DNA from: Cordylochernes scorpioides
Lineage: Eukaryota; Arthropoda; Arachnida; Pseudoscorpiones; Chernetidae
Reading direction: 5' to 3'
Assembly: GCA_030710605.1 (NCBI GenBank)
Contig: CP092877.1
Coordinates: 67,917,993 to 67,981,992, forward strand
DNA length: 64,000 bases
Below the pieces are notes generated by a model. The model had not been told where the DNA came from. It was given only the letters and a program-made list of their open reading frames with translations, and made no database searches. Position 1 is the first letter of the stretch; each line of letters starts with the position of its first letter. Positions 45,581 through 56,239 of the stretch are shown here, one piece after another. The translations under genes were made by a program, and so were the position numbers.

Positions 45581-45795
45581 TTTCATTTCACCCTGTTCTG
45601 TGCAATTCTTTTTTTAGGGGTACCTAACCTAAACTAATTTTAAACGATCTGAACTTTACCAAACATTGATAATGGTCTAACAGTAATGAATATCTCACCA
45701 TGAAAACAAATTTTAAGTAAAAAAAAATATTTACTTATTTTAAAGTGTTAATAATATTGGGAAATTTAAAAAAATAATAATAATATGGGAAAAAC

Positions 45796-45895
45796 NNNNN
45801 NNNNNNNNNNNNNNNNNNNNNNNNNNNNNNNNNNNNNNNNNNNNNNNNNNNNNNNNNNNNNNNNNNNNNNNNNNNNNNNNNNNNNNNNNNNNNNN
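45796..45895. other. Assembly gap (100 N)
   Basis: Exactly 100 N, between two contig ends that share about 1.6 kb. Confidence 0.95.
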
Positions 45896-47715
45896 ACTTT
45901 TGCAAGAATCGGAGCCATTGGAGCATTTTTTAATCAGAAAAAAGTGCCCAAAGCAGGAATGGAACCCGGGTCATAGCTGTTGAAAACCAATGGTTTAGAC
46001 CATCCTTCCACCAACCCCCTGTATAGTTCTAATCTATGATAAAGCACAATTTGGATTATAGATTATAATAAAAGAAAATAAGACCTAATCTAAATAATTT
46101 ATTAGTGTGTAACATTTCGGCAACAACATCATCAGACAAAAGAATAAAATCAATTAATTTTATTCTTTTGTTTTTTATAGAATAACTCTTATCCTGATCA
46201 AATTAGTATGAAATAAAGAAGAGGAGCTTCTTTATACACATTTATTCTCGCTAGCTTTCGAACCTACATGGTTCTTCATCTTTTGTCTGATGATGGTGAC
46301 AATGTTGTTTCTGAAACGTCACATACTAATAAATTATTTGGATTAGGTCTTATTTTCTTTTATTAGTTCTAATCTATATAATCCAAATTGTGCTTAATCA
46401 TTAAAATAATTATACAAAAGTCACAGATGCCTTAAAGGAAACAAAGAAACACAAGTTATGACCAAATCCAAATAAATAAATAGTGTGTGACATTTTGGTA
46501 ACAATTGGTTACCGAAACATCACACACTATTTATTTATTTGGATTTGGCCATATTACCTTCTGCTTATATTCTATAATCCAAATTGGGCCTTAAAGGAAA
46601 CAAGGAAGGTACTATCACCAGCTTACGAAGTTTGAATGAGGCGGTGTAATAAGGCTATGAGAAGATGATAAGGCACAATTTAGATTATAAACACAAGGTA
46701 ATTATACCAAATAAATAAATAGTGTGTGATGTTTCGGTAACAATGCTGTTACCAAAATATCACACTATTTATTTATTTGGTCTAATTATCTTGTGTTTAT
46801 ACCCAAAACTTTGTATTTCATCAGTGTTGATAAATATGTGATCGCAATCATTCACCAAAGTCATGCAGGAAGGTTAAAATTGGCATGAGAGAACACACGA
46901 TTAGAGAGAGGAAAAAATTAAGAAATCAATCATATTATATTATAGATAGTATCAAGTCCCTAATGAATAAACTCTTTAGATATATTATTATGCATTAGCG
47001 CACATTATAAAAATTCCAAACTATTATAGACGCGTATGATTTTTTAAAAATTAAATAATTTCTACTGCCCTTACTGCAATGGAAAAATTAATAGGAGGGC
47101 CTGGCTTAATTTTTTTCATTACAATAAGGGCAGTAGAAATGGTTTCTTTTTTAAAAGAATCATACACGTCTATAATAGTTTGGAGTAACAAAATGTCTAA
47201 GAGTAAAGGAGAGAAATGTTTTACACAGTTTTTCAACTTTTTGTTATTGTACCAATTGAGAGCTTTATCCACCTCTCTTAGTGAATCTTTGGATGTAGAG
47301 GTATGATAATTAATTAGTGCCGCCATCTTGGTCAATCATCATGGAACATCATTTCACTCTAACATGAAAATAAGACCAAATAAATTAATAGTGTGTGACC
47401 TTTCTGTAACAGCGCTGTTACTGAAACGTCACACACTATTAATTTATTTGGATTAGGTCTTATTTTCTTGTAGCTATAATCCAAATTGTGCTTTATCTTT
47501 CATTTCACCCTGTTCTGTGCAATTCTTTTTTTTTAGGGGTACCTAACCTAAACTAATTTTAAACGATCTGAACTTTACCAAACATTGATAATGGTCTAAC
47601 AGTAATTAATGAATATCTCACCATGAAAACAAATTTTAAGTAAAAAAAATATTTATTTATTTTAAAGTGTTAATAATATTGGGAAATTTAAAAAAATAAT
47701 AATAATAAGGGAAAA
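45896..47715. other. Repeat of 44239-45795 (probable unmerged contig overlap)
   Basis: Collinear with 44239-45795, including the same SINE-A end, FB-A units and the GATGTAGAGGTATGATAAT segment. It differs by a different insert near 46160-46265 and an FB-B palindrome (about 46935-47260). Confidence 0.75.
46985..47205. repeat. FB-B palindrome
   Basis: Arms CCAAACTATTATAGACG and complement, inner TTTCTACTGCCCTTACTG and complement, loop with GGAGGGCCTGGCT. Absent from the copy left of the gap. Confidence 0.8.
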
Positions 47716-48003
47716 AAAAACTAGCTTCAAATTTTAATATACAAAGCTACATTTAAAACAAGTTGAAAACTAATTACTTACAATTTTTTTAATATTTTTA
47801 TTATTTAAATATAAATGGGTTATTCTTTTAAAGTAGGTTGTTGAAGTTTGATCCTGTTTTTTAACCAAAAGATGCCCAGAAGAACAATTTTTTATCAGAG
47901 TGGTATCAAGTATGGCCATTTGGGGGGTGAATTGTTATAGAGAAAGAATAAGGCACAAGAATCTTTGTAACTATGGCAACAGCATTGCAGTCAGTTGCAT
48001 ATT

Positions 48004-48009
48004 TTTATT
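48004..48009 (-). terminator. Poly(A) signal of SEM1
   Basis: Minus-strand AATAAA, 64 bp after the SEM1 stop. No A-tract follows it, which speaks against a processed retrocopy. Confidence 0.6.
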
Positions 48010-48072
48010 GTTTAAGTTGAGGTGACTTGTGTAAGATAGGTAAGTATGAAAAACATGATGGTTTCAAAAAAA

Positions 48073-48307
48073 TTATGATTTCATTGGCTCACCAGCAGCA
48101 TCGACTTTAAAACCTTGTTGTTCCAGTTCAGTTCTTAGCTGGCGGCTGAAATCATCTTCAATATTGTCGTCATCCCAATTATCTTCCCAAACATTTACAT
48201 CTTGATCATCTTCGGCTTTTCCGTCCCATTCTTCTAAGGGAAATTCCTCAAACTCGTCATCTTCTTCAAGCAGGGCCTAAATCAATTTTCTTGTTTTGGT
48301 CACCCAT
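48073..48307 (-). CDS. SEM1: SEM1/DSS1, 26S proteasome lid subunit, one frameshift
   Basis: Small acidic protein of the proteasome lid, also a partner of BRCA2 and the TREX-2 complex (family knowledge). The minus strand reads [11 protein letters not shown] from 48307, then one extra base in a CCC run (48273-48275), then [19 protein letters not shown], the signature [16 protein letters not shown], and a C-terminal helix [13 protein letters not shown], with the stop at 48073. Without the extra base it would be 77 residues, normal for the family (human 70). Both conserved acidic, Trp-containing ubiquitin-binding segments are intact. All coding sequence lies in one exon, whereas the human gene has introns. 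With an intact signature and a single homopolymer indel, an assembly error is at least as likely as a pseudogene. Confidence 0.9.
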
Positions 48308-48309
48308 AT

Positions 48310-49537
48310 TTCAAAAATTGTGTTTTTAAATGGAAATGTTTAAATCAAATAAGATGTAAAAGTTATTGTGCTTAAAGAAATCTTTGAAGTTTACAATAGG
48401 GGCAAAGGTAATAGCATGAAATGCAAAATCAAAAGTCTGGTCATTGTTGATTTTTCATATTTATACTCTGTTTATCATAATTTGTGTAAACTTATCGATT
48501 TTAAAATAAAGTTACTATCGTTACTTATAGTTTGATTAAATTTCCCATAATAAATTTTATTAATATTATTATGTATTTTATATTATAAACAAACTGATAT
48601 TTATGCACATTATAAATAATTTTTAAATTTACAAAAATAAAGAAATTAGAAAATTTTGCGAACTATAATTTTAAAATTTTTATTTTTTTATTTCAACTTA
48701 TAAACTTGATATACCTTTATAGAGATGTTTTCAAAAATCACTATTATTTGTTGTTTATATGTTCTTTTTTTATGTTTCATTCTGACTAATTATTGTTGAG
48801 GTGTAGTAGAATAAAGTCCAGAGCCATTATATCTAGCTAATGAGCTTCAAGAGTGAACCTTCAATATATTAAACTTCACACTAAGACCCTCTTTGTAATT
48901 TCCATTACATTTGTATAAAGGGCATTAAGTGCTTTGGTTGCTTGATTGAAAGATAAAAATCGATCAAATTAACCCAGATTCCTGGAACATACAATGAATG
49001 ATAAAATATAGGCAATCAAATTAACATTTATCCTTTAAATATACGTTATTGTATCTAAAGAGGCACCTCTCCCTTTGATTACGCATCCTAACCTATGCCA
49101 ACCTATATACCATGATTACATTTTGGTTCTCGTCAGTACAGAGGTGGCTTGGATTTCATAACATCCTATTAAAGGGCCCACGAAATCGGTAGATTTTACC
49201 AAGAAGGTGTTTAAACTGGAGAAGTGGCAAGGCTTAATTTTTAAGCTAGAATACACCTGAAGTTGAGGAAGAATGATATTCAGGAACCTGAAGAGGCACA
49301 TCTTTACTAGGGTGATAAAAATATTGCATTGTTCTAATGCATAATTAAAAGGATAAGTGCCTTTTTAATTATATAATATATTCTCACACAACTTTATGTT
49401 ATAATATTTTTGTTTGTTGGAAACTACATACCTTCTTTTAGTTAGAGTCAATTAAAAAATAATTGCAAATATTTTTGCTGGACAGTATAGTTTATATATT
49501 AGTTTAATAGGCTGAATATATTGTTTTAAAATATATA
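48310..49537. other. AT-rich DNA upstream of SEM1
   Basis: No repeat with clear ends and no gene recognised. It should contain the SEM1 promoter or a 5' untranslated exon, but I see no defined site. Confidence 0.4.
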
Positions 49538-50015
49538 TCTATATATATATATAAATGAATGCTTGTATGTTTGTCTGTTGGTTTGTATGACCTGTATACA
49601 AATTCGCAGTAGTTCACTAATTCAAACCAAAATTTCCATACATAGGTAAAAAATAACGGGGATGACGATAGGCTATTTTAAAAAATATATAAATCAATTA
49701 TTAAAACTATATATTCGAATTATTCTACTTAGCTCACGAGCAGCGCCCTCTAGAACGCGGGCGATGTGCCGGCGGCGCGCGCGCCCGTTGGCTGCCGGCG
49801 AGCACGTGATTTCCCTAAATTCGAGAAAATGTAATCGTCCGGCTGCTGGCCGGTTGGACAGTCCAACTTCCCACCGCGCGGGGGCAGAGTTGGTGACACA
49901 GCTGTGCCAAGTGCCAAAAAAGCCTCGCGGGTGACCTCCGGGAACTACGTCCATCTTCCATATGTAATATGCATTTATCGTGTAAACCCGGGCGTTGCCC
50001 GGGTCATTCGTCTAG
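49538..50015 (+). mobile_element. Non-autonomous Helitron
   Basis: TCTATATATATATATAAATG start after A; hairpin CCCGGGCGTTGCCCGGG and CTAG end before T. Contains a CpG-rich part (49740-49900) related to one palindrome arm at 36755-36960. Confidence 0.88.
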
Positions 50016-50019
50016 TACA

Positions 50020-50520
50020 TCTATATATATATATATATAAAATGAATGTTTGTATGTTTGTTTGTATGTCTGGTATACAAATTCGCAGTAGTTCACTAAT
50101 TCAAACCAAAATTTCCATACATAGGTAAAAGATATGGGGAAGACGATAGGCTATTTAAAAAATATATATAAATCAATTATTAAAACTATATATTTTAGTC
50201 AGAAAATGATGATGACGATATCGCTGTATCATGTTTGATTATCAGATACAAAATTATATCGGGAAAAATTCCAAAAAGCAGAGACCAAGGGTGAAACCAG
50301 TTCATTATTTTGTACGCAGGAACAAAATTCTAACAGAAAAACATTCATTCGAGCAGAAAACAAAATCCAGATCATCTTTCTATAAAAATATCTCTTCTCA
50401 GACACAAAGTTTGGAGCGGGACGTTTCACAAAAGTGACATCCACGGTGCCAATTTATAATTGTAACGAATAGTATTTGAATAAAAACATTTAATCGGGTA
50501 AAACCCGGTCATTCAGCTAG
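50020..50520 (+). mobile_element. Second Helitron in tandem
   Basis: Starts TCTATATATATATATATAT only 4 bp after the previous Helitron and ends CGGGTAAAACCCGGTC...CTAG before T. The 3' hairpin is shorter (CGGGT/ACCCG). The interior is unrelated to the first apart from the first 150 bp. Confidence 0.85.
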
Positions 50521-52380
50521 TTTAAAATAAAATAGAATGAGCTTTTTGTGTTTGGTACTCACATAATTTGACCTATTTGAAAGATAGGTTTTTCAAAATT
50601 CACTTCTATAGTTTACATAAAAACAATATGGAAATTAACTAAACGAGACAATGATTAGCACATTTTTATGTCAAAATAATGAGTTTGGTCATAATTACTG
50701 TACTATGTGTAATGATCTTAATAATTAACATTTCTCAAAACAATATTTGTTGGGGAAGCATCCACTGAGCAAAGCTGAATCATCCTGATGTGTGTCTATA
50801 AAACATAACATTTTTTTTTTCTTTACAGATCCAGGTACGCCCTTTTATATAATCTTAATTAATGGATCGCCTTTTGACTCAAACAAGAATATATGTTGCA
50901 TATAACTTTTTAAATTAATTAAGAATACTTATATTTTAAAAATATAAGTCTAAAGAATATTAAAGACAAATGTTTATTTGAATTTTAAAGAATTTTTCTT
51001 CAGAGGATTTTTCAGAAGGAGGAAAGAAAATGGAGAAGTGTGTGTTTGAACATGCTTTAAGAATTTAGAAAATGAATTTCATGATTATGCTGCTAAGCGC
51101 TATCTATTAGAATAAATACCATCTGCTAGTTGATTTTTTTTATTTCCTTGGCTTTTACTCAATTTCATCACTTGATCTTGTACATTACTCCTTTTTTCCA
51201 ATTACTTTAGAAAAATGTTTTTTATTTTATTTTAATAAGTTTATCTGGTTATACATTTTTTTGTGAGATAATTTGTGAAAAATATATATATTTATTCAGT
51301 TTACATAATAAAATAAGGGCTAGGCATTATTTAAAATTATTTTTAAATATTCGAAATATTTTAGCTATTTAGTGCCCATGTTGCTCCCAAATAAACTTGT
51401 TAAAAATAATATAAGGACTTTTTTTCTTTTATAAAAATTATAATATTTAATTAATAAATTGAATACCAAAAACATTTTTTTGTTTTATTTTATCGATTTT
51501 TTTCCCCTCATGCCGTATAACATTGCGGAATGCGCTAGATGGCCGGACTATGTTCGTTACTGTGTTTGCTTGTTGATGTGTTTTGCTGTCGAATTTTAAA
51601 TCACTATCAGTATTTGAAACTTAGTTCTTCCATTTAAATTTCCATTTTGGTGAGTACTTTTTTGATTTATTTCGCATTATTCCATCTTTTAAATGTACTT
51701 TAAATTTAAAAATTGTTTACATCCCGCCATGTTAATCTTTGGTGGGGATACGCCTAAGCAGGATTTTTACGTGGAAATATTTAATTGAATTATAAGAATA
51801 CTTTTCAATTTTAAATTCATATTAAAAAGTGTAGCATACAACATATTAATAATATTTATTTTAGAAGAATATATTTTAAAATCGGCATTTGTTATTATTG
51901 TTTTAAAAGTTTCAAAACAAATACTAGACCCCAATGGAATACAAACAATTTTGTTGATAATTTGAATTAAAATACACATATTAAATGTTCAATCCTTTAA
52001 AAATAACCAACATTATTACAAATTTAAATGTTGACACATCAAATATCAACAATACATAAACTTTAATAAATACATACCAAATGGCATTTTTAAATCGCCT
52101 AAAACCATTTAATAATTTTCAAAAAAATTTTCATGTTAAAAAAATTATAATTAATTAACTAAATAAAAATATAAAATCAAAAATCAAATTTTCATTAATT
52201 ATTGTATTATTTTATAATTTTAAACCAAATAAAATAAATTTACACAATAGTTTTGATGAAGTGTTTTGATAGTTCCAGTTAGATAACAACAAAAATAATC
52301 ATTAAAATCATATATAAATATAATTATAAATTGATAACAATTTTTATTAAATAATAAAATTAAGCAATAAGGAAACAGAA
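50521..52380. other. Very AT-rich DNA
   Basis: Apart from 51480-51652 I see no gene, palindrome or retroposon here, which is unusual for this window. Confidence 0.45.
51480..51652 (+). other. Possible first exon with splice donor
   Basis: A less AT-rich patch with several CpG (TGCGGAATGCGCTAGATGGC), followed by TTTTG and GTGAGTAC at 51653, a near-consensus donor. It could be a 5' untranslated exon of a plus-strand gene whose next exon I cannot identify. Weak evidence. Confidence 0.25.
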
Positions 52381-52424
52381 CTGCCATGTTTATCATTTCC
52401 TAGCCCCACCTTCCACCCACCTGC

Positions 52425-52518
52425 CAATGTAAAACATTTGTTCCCTGATAGTCTTCTGATAGGAGTATTTGTCACTTAGAATGACATCTTGGTAGACCTT
52501 TCTTACCTTTCCAAATAA
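52425..52518 (-). other. Possible internal exon
   Basis: Minus strand between TCTGAG and GTGGGT is open in one frame, including VYQDVILSDKYSYQKTI and REQMFYIG. It stands out in base composition from the 20% G+C surroundings. Family not recognised. Confidence 0.25.
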
Positions 52519-52566
52519 TACTCAGACCAATTTATAATATATGCAGTTAATAGTAGTTTCATTTTA

Positions 52567-52816
52567 CAAGAAAATAAGACCAAATGCAAATAATTTAATA
52601 GTGTGTGACGTTTCGGCAACAGCATTGTCACCATCATCAGACAAAATAAAAATAATTTTATATAGATTTATATTTATATGATTTATATATTATAGATTTA
52701 TTCTTTTGTCTGATGATGGTGACAATGCTGTTACCGAAACATCACACACTAATAAATTATTTGGATTAGGTCTTATTTTCTTGTATTGTTATCTATAATC
52801 CAAATTGTGCCTTATC
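52567..52816. repeat. FB-A element, second arm type
   Basis: ACAAGAAAATAAGACC arms; right half with CTGATGATGGTGACAATG, GTTACCGAAACATC. Confidence 0.75.
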
Positions 52817-52933
52817 AGCATTTTTCGTTTAAAAATTTAAATATAACGTATAATAGGAAGAAAAAAAAAAATCTAAACATTTTGGGTACTAATATAAAGT
52901 CAAATATATTTTAAAATGATAATTTTTAAAATA

Positions 52934-53090
52934 CAGTAAAACCTCTCTGTAAAGGACAACACCAAGTTGCAGAGTAAAAGTATCCTTTATGAAGAGTTGT
53001 TCTCTTACTGGAGAGTTGTTAAATAGTAAAAATGGTAATTTTGACAATCTGTCCTTTGTAGAGAGGTGTCCTCTCATGGAAATTTTACTG
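52934..53090. mobile_element. Pogo/Tigger-like MITE
   Basis: TA-flanked, ends CAGTAAAACCTCTC and AATTTTACTG. Confidence 0.65.
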
Positions 53091-53182
53091 TACCATATTT
53101 ATTAACTACTAAAGTTAAATGGGTTTTGTTTTTGAGATTTTTTTTACAGATGACCACTCCCATTTATTCAACATAATACACA

Positions 53183-53367
53183 TATTAAACACAATGTAAT
53201 AAAACCAAATCCAAATAAATAAATAGTGTGTGACGTTTCGGTAACAGCGTTGTTACGGTCTGAAGATGGTAACAACACTGTTACTGAAATGTCACACACT
53301 ATTCATTTATTTGGATTTGCCTTATTACCTTGTGTTTATAATCTATAATCCAAATTGTGCCTTATCA
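53183..53367. repeat. FB-A element
   Basis: Complete arms; centre GTAACAGCGTTGTTACGGTC then CTGAAGATGGTAACAAC, partly deleted at the middle. Confidence 0.75.
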
Positions 53368-53489
53368 ATCCTTGAGATTTATTTGGGTGTAAGCATCCAT
53401 CCATGTTGGTCCATGTACAGGAAGGCAATCTCAGAGAAGTATGGTCTTTTTTAAGCTCTTTATAAAGGAGAGATCGCATTACCTATACC

Positions 53490-53690
53490 TCTCTTTTGTT
53501 GTTGTTGTCGTGTCCAAAGATGAGTCTCAGATGTCTCCATGCATCTCCATCACAGCAGCAGCAATATCCACTATCTTTCTCTTCAGTGAAAAATGAGTGC
53601 CGTTGCCACGTTAGTCACCTTGGATACGAACCAGAATTTGGTCGAATATTCCAAGGGTCCAGGGGTGACCGCAGGGAGGTGTGGTCGGAC
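53490..53690 (-). mobile_element. Retroposon 3' end, CAA-tail family 2
   Basis: The minus strand reads KIVDIAAAVMEMHGDI then stop, followed by the complement of TTGTTGTTGTTGTCGTGTCC. A related plus-strand copy is at 56085-56235. Probably the end of a LINE ORF. Confidence 0.5.
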
Positions 53691-53855
53691 TTCTCCCCCC
53701 CCTATACCTCTCTTTGAAGACATTAATAGACTAATATTGTTTATATTTTATTGACATTTAGTGAAATTGTTTTTCTTTTAAAAAGAATCATCCAAGTCAA
53801 AAATATTTTACATCCCTGATAACAGATGGCGTTGCTAATTCATCATGTTAATTTA

Positions 53856-54325
53856 GTTATGGATACAATAATTACTGGTGGTGCAAAGATTCATTATTGT
53901 TTATTACATAGTTATTGATCATATCTTGTAATAACATACCTTCTCTCATCTATTGATGAGCTCTACTCATCCCCACCAGACACCATCAACAAGCTTTACA
54001 AGCTTGATACCCTAATAGGATTGAGTGGAGATAAGAAAGAAGAAGAAGAACACACCTTCAATCGTTTTTCTTTAAAAAAAATAATCATAGTAAATATCAT
54101 CAAGTAAAAATAGTTATGGATTCAGTTATGGATACAATAATTACTGGTGGTGCAAAGATTCATTATTGTTTATTACATAATTATTGATCATATCCTGTAA
54201 TAACATACCTTCTCTCATCTATTGATGAGCTCTACTCATCCCCGGCAGACACCATCAACAAGCTTTACAAGCTTGATACCCTAATAGGATTGAGTGGAGA
54301 TAAGAAAGAAGAAGACACTTTCAAT
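53856..54325. repeat. Tandem duplication, period 269 bp
   Basis: GTTATGGATACAATAATTAC begins at 53856 and again at 54125. Each copy ends with the R2 tail (TACAAGCTTGATACCCTAAT). Confidence 0.8.
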
Positions 54326-54434
54326 TGTTTTTTATCATTATTAATCATCATTACTATCATGAATTCTGTGTATTGTATTGCTAGGTGAGCCTGTGGATTT
54401 TAAATATTCCCTGCTTTTCCCATCTTCTTTCTTA

Positions 54435-54725
54435 TCTCCACACTGGATGAAGTAGAATGCCTTTGTCATTACGACTGGGAGCACTACTCAGTGACAGGCC
54501 GACTTAGCTCCAAAAAAAAATGACCACCTCTGACATGAGGAAAAAACGCCATGTGCAGCCGCTCCTAACATGGAGTACAAACGCTGCTCATCCTGTATCC
54601 CTGGATTAGGAGTCCTTACAGGGTACTATCAGCCGGGCCAGCTGAACCCAGGTTTTTTACTGAGCTTGTTACTGCTCCCCCTCCTCCTTTTTTCATCCGG
54701 ACTTGGGACCGGCAAAGGCTGAGTC
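54435..54725 (+). mobile_element. R2 retroposon fragment
   Basis: Forward copy of the R2 body (compare 10095-10345), ending CTTGGGACCGGCAAAGG. Confidence 0.6.
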
Positions 54726-54842
54726 CATCATCTGTTTGGTGCAGGAATACATTGTTCTCTATTTTTAAAAAAATTTTCTGGATTAAAGGATAACCCTAAA
54801 TGGACTAATTTAATATTTATATATTTAAGTAATCAGAATAGT

Positions 54843-55034
54843 TACAAGAAAATAAGACCTAATCCAAATAAATTATGTGTGATGTTTCGGTAACAGTGTT
54901 GTTACCGTCATTATTCAGTCAGTACTTTTGTCTGATGATGGTAACAATGCTGTTACTGAAATGTCAAACACTATTTATTTATTTGATCTTATTATCTTGT
55001 AGCTATAATCTATAATCCAAATTGTGCCTTATCT
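54843..55034. repeat. FB-A element
   Basis: Mixed arms (left TTATTTTCTT type, right TTATTATCTTG). Centre complete with GTCTGATGATGGTAAC and GTTACTGAAATGTC, in which the GAAAC word is mutated. A loop-deleted copy follows at 55214-55312. Confidence 0.7.
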
Positions 55035-56084
55035 CATAATCGGAATAGGTATAAATAGATTTTTAAATTTACAATATTAAAAGAGAATTGAAAAAGAAAG
55101 AGAAACTAAAAAGTCTTAGTTTGTCAACGTACACTTCTGCCCTTCTTTCTTCTCTGTTGCCAGCTTATACTTAATCAAATCCTATATACTGTATATATTA
55201 TTATTTTTTAAATGGACACAAAGTAATAAGACCAAATCCAAATAAATAAATAGTTATTTAGTTATTTATAAATATTTATTTATTTGGATTTGGTCTTATT
55301 ACCTTGTGTCTACACAGTATTATTATTTAAAAAAATTATAAATTGACTTAATGTGTCTCTCCCTCTCCTTGATTGTTCCTAACTATTCTATACTCATCAG
55401 CGAATGCAAGTAACCAAACAGGGCTCTGATACCATGTAGGTGAAAAGTACAAGACAGACAGCTAGAAGGTATTTACAACAGAATTGTGGAGAAGTTTTAA
55501 AATAGAGAAAAAGAAAGTAAAGTGGGGTCTGGGCAATGGAGTGAGAGGAGGGTTGAGATTTTCTTTTTTTCTTTTTTGACCAGCGCAGAGTTGTATTTCT
55601 CAGCATAGAGTAATCTAGTTATTTTCCTGGAGAGGAAAGGGATCAATGGGAACTCTTGAAAAAGTTGGCAGCTCGCCCGAGTTGAAGATTTTTCTAAAGA
55701 GTCGCAAGCAAATGGACAGTTTTTTTTTTTTTGCAATTTTAAACTTCTTTTGTCGCTTTCTCTCTTCTCTTCCAAAGTGTCTGAGGAATTCTTGTGTTTT
55801 TCTTTCTTTTTGGAGGCTTTTAAATGGATAACACCCCCAACAAGTGAAATGGTTAATCACAGTTTTCTATCTTGTATACTACAAGTGGAGTGTACAAGCA
55901 CAGTTGAATATCTCTTCTTAATATACAGTATATAGACAAAACTTGAGTAAGTTGTTAACTTTCAGCATGTATATCAGGATACAGACAATAACTCTGAAAG
56001 ATATACAGTGACCTTATTGAAGACACACGAGATAACTGTCCTGGTGTGGAACTAACACCTACCCACATATTCTCATGCCCAGCA

Positions 56085-56235
56085 ATGGCCACAGCCTTGC
56101 AGAAAATTGACATTGACCCAGAGCAGCAGCTTTACACACCCAAGATAGTGGACATCGTGACTGCTGTGATAGAGATGTATGGAGACATCTGAGGCTCTTC
56201 ATTGGACACAGACAAACAACAACAACAAACAACGA
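56085..56235 (+). mobile_element. Retroposon 3' end, CAA-tail family 2
   Basis: Reads ALQKIDIDPEQQLYTPKIV and ends VIEMYGDI stop, then CACAGACAAACAACAACAAC. Shares its last 18 codons with 53490-53690. Confidence 0.5.
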
Positions 56236-56239
56236 GATA

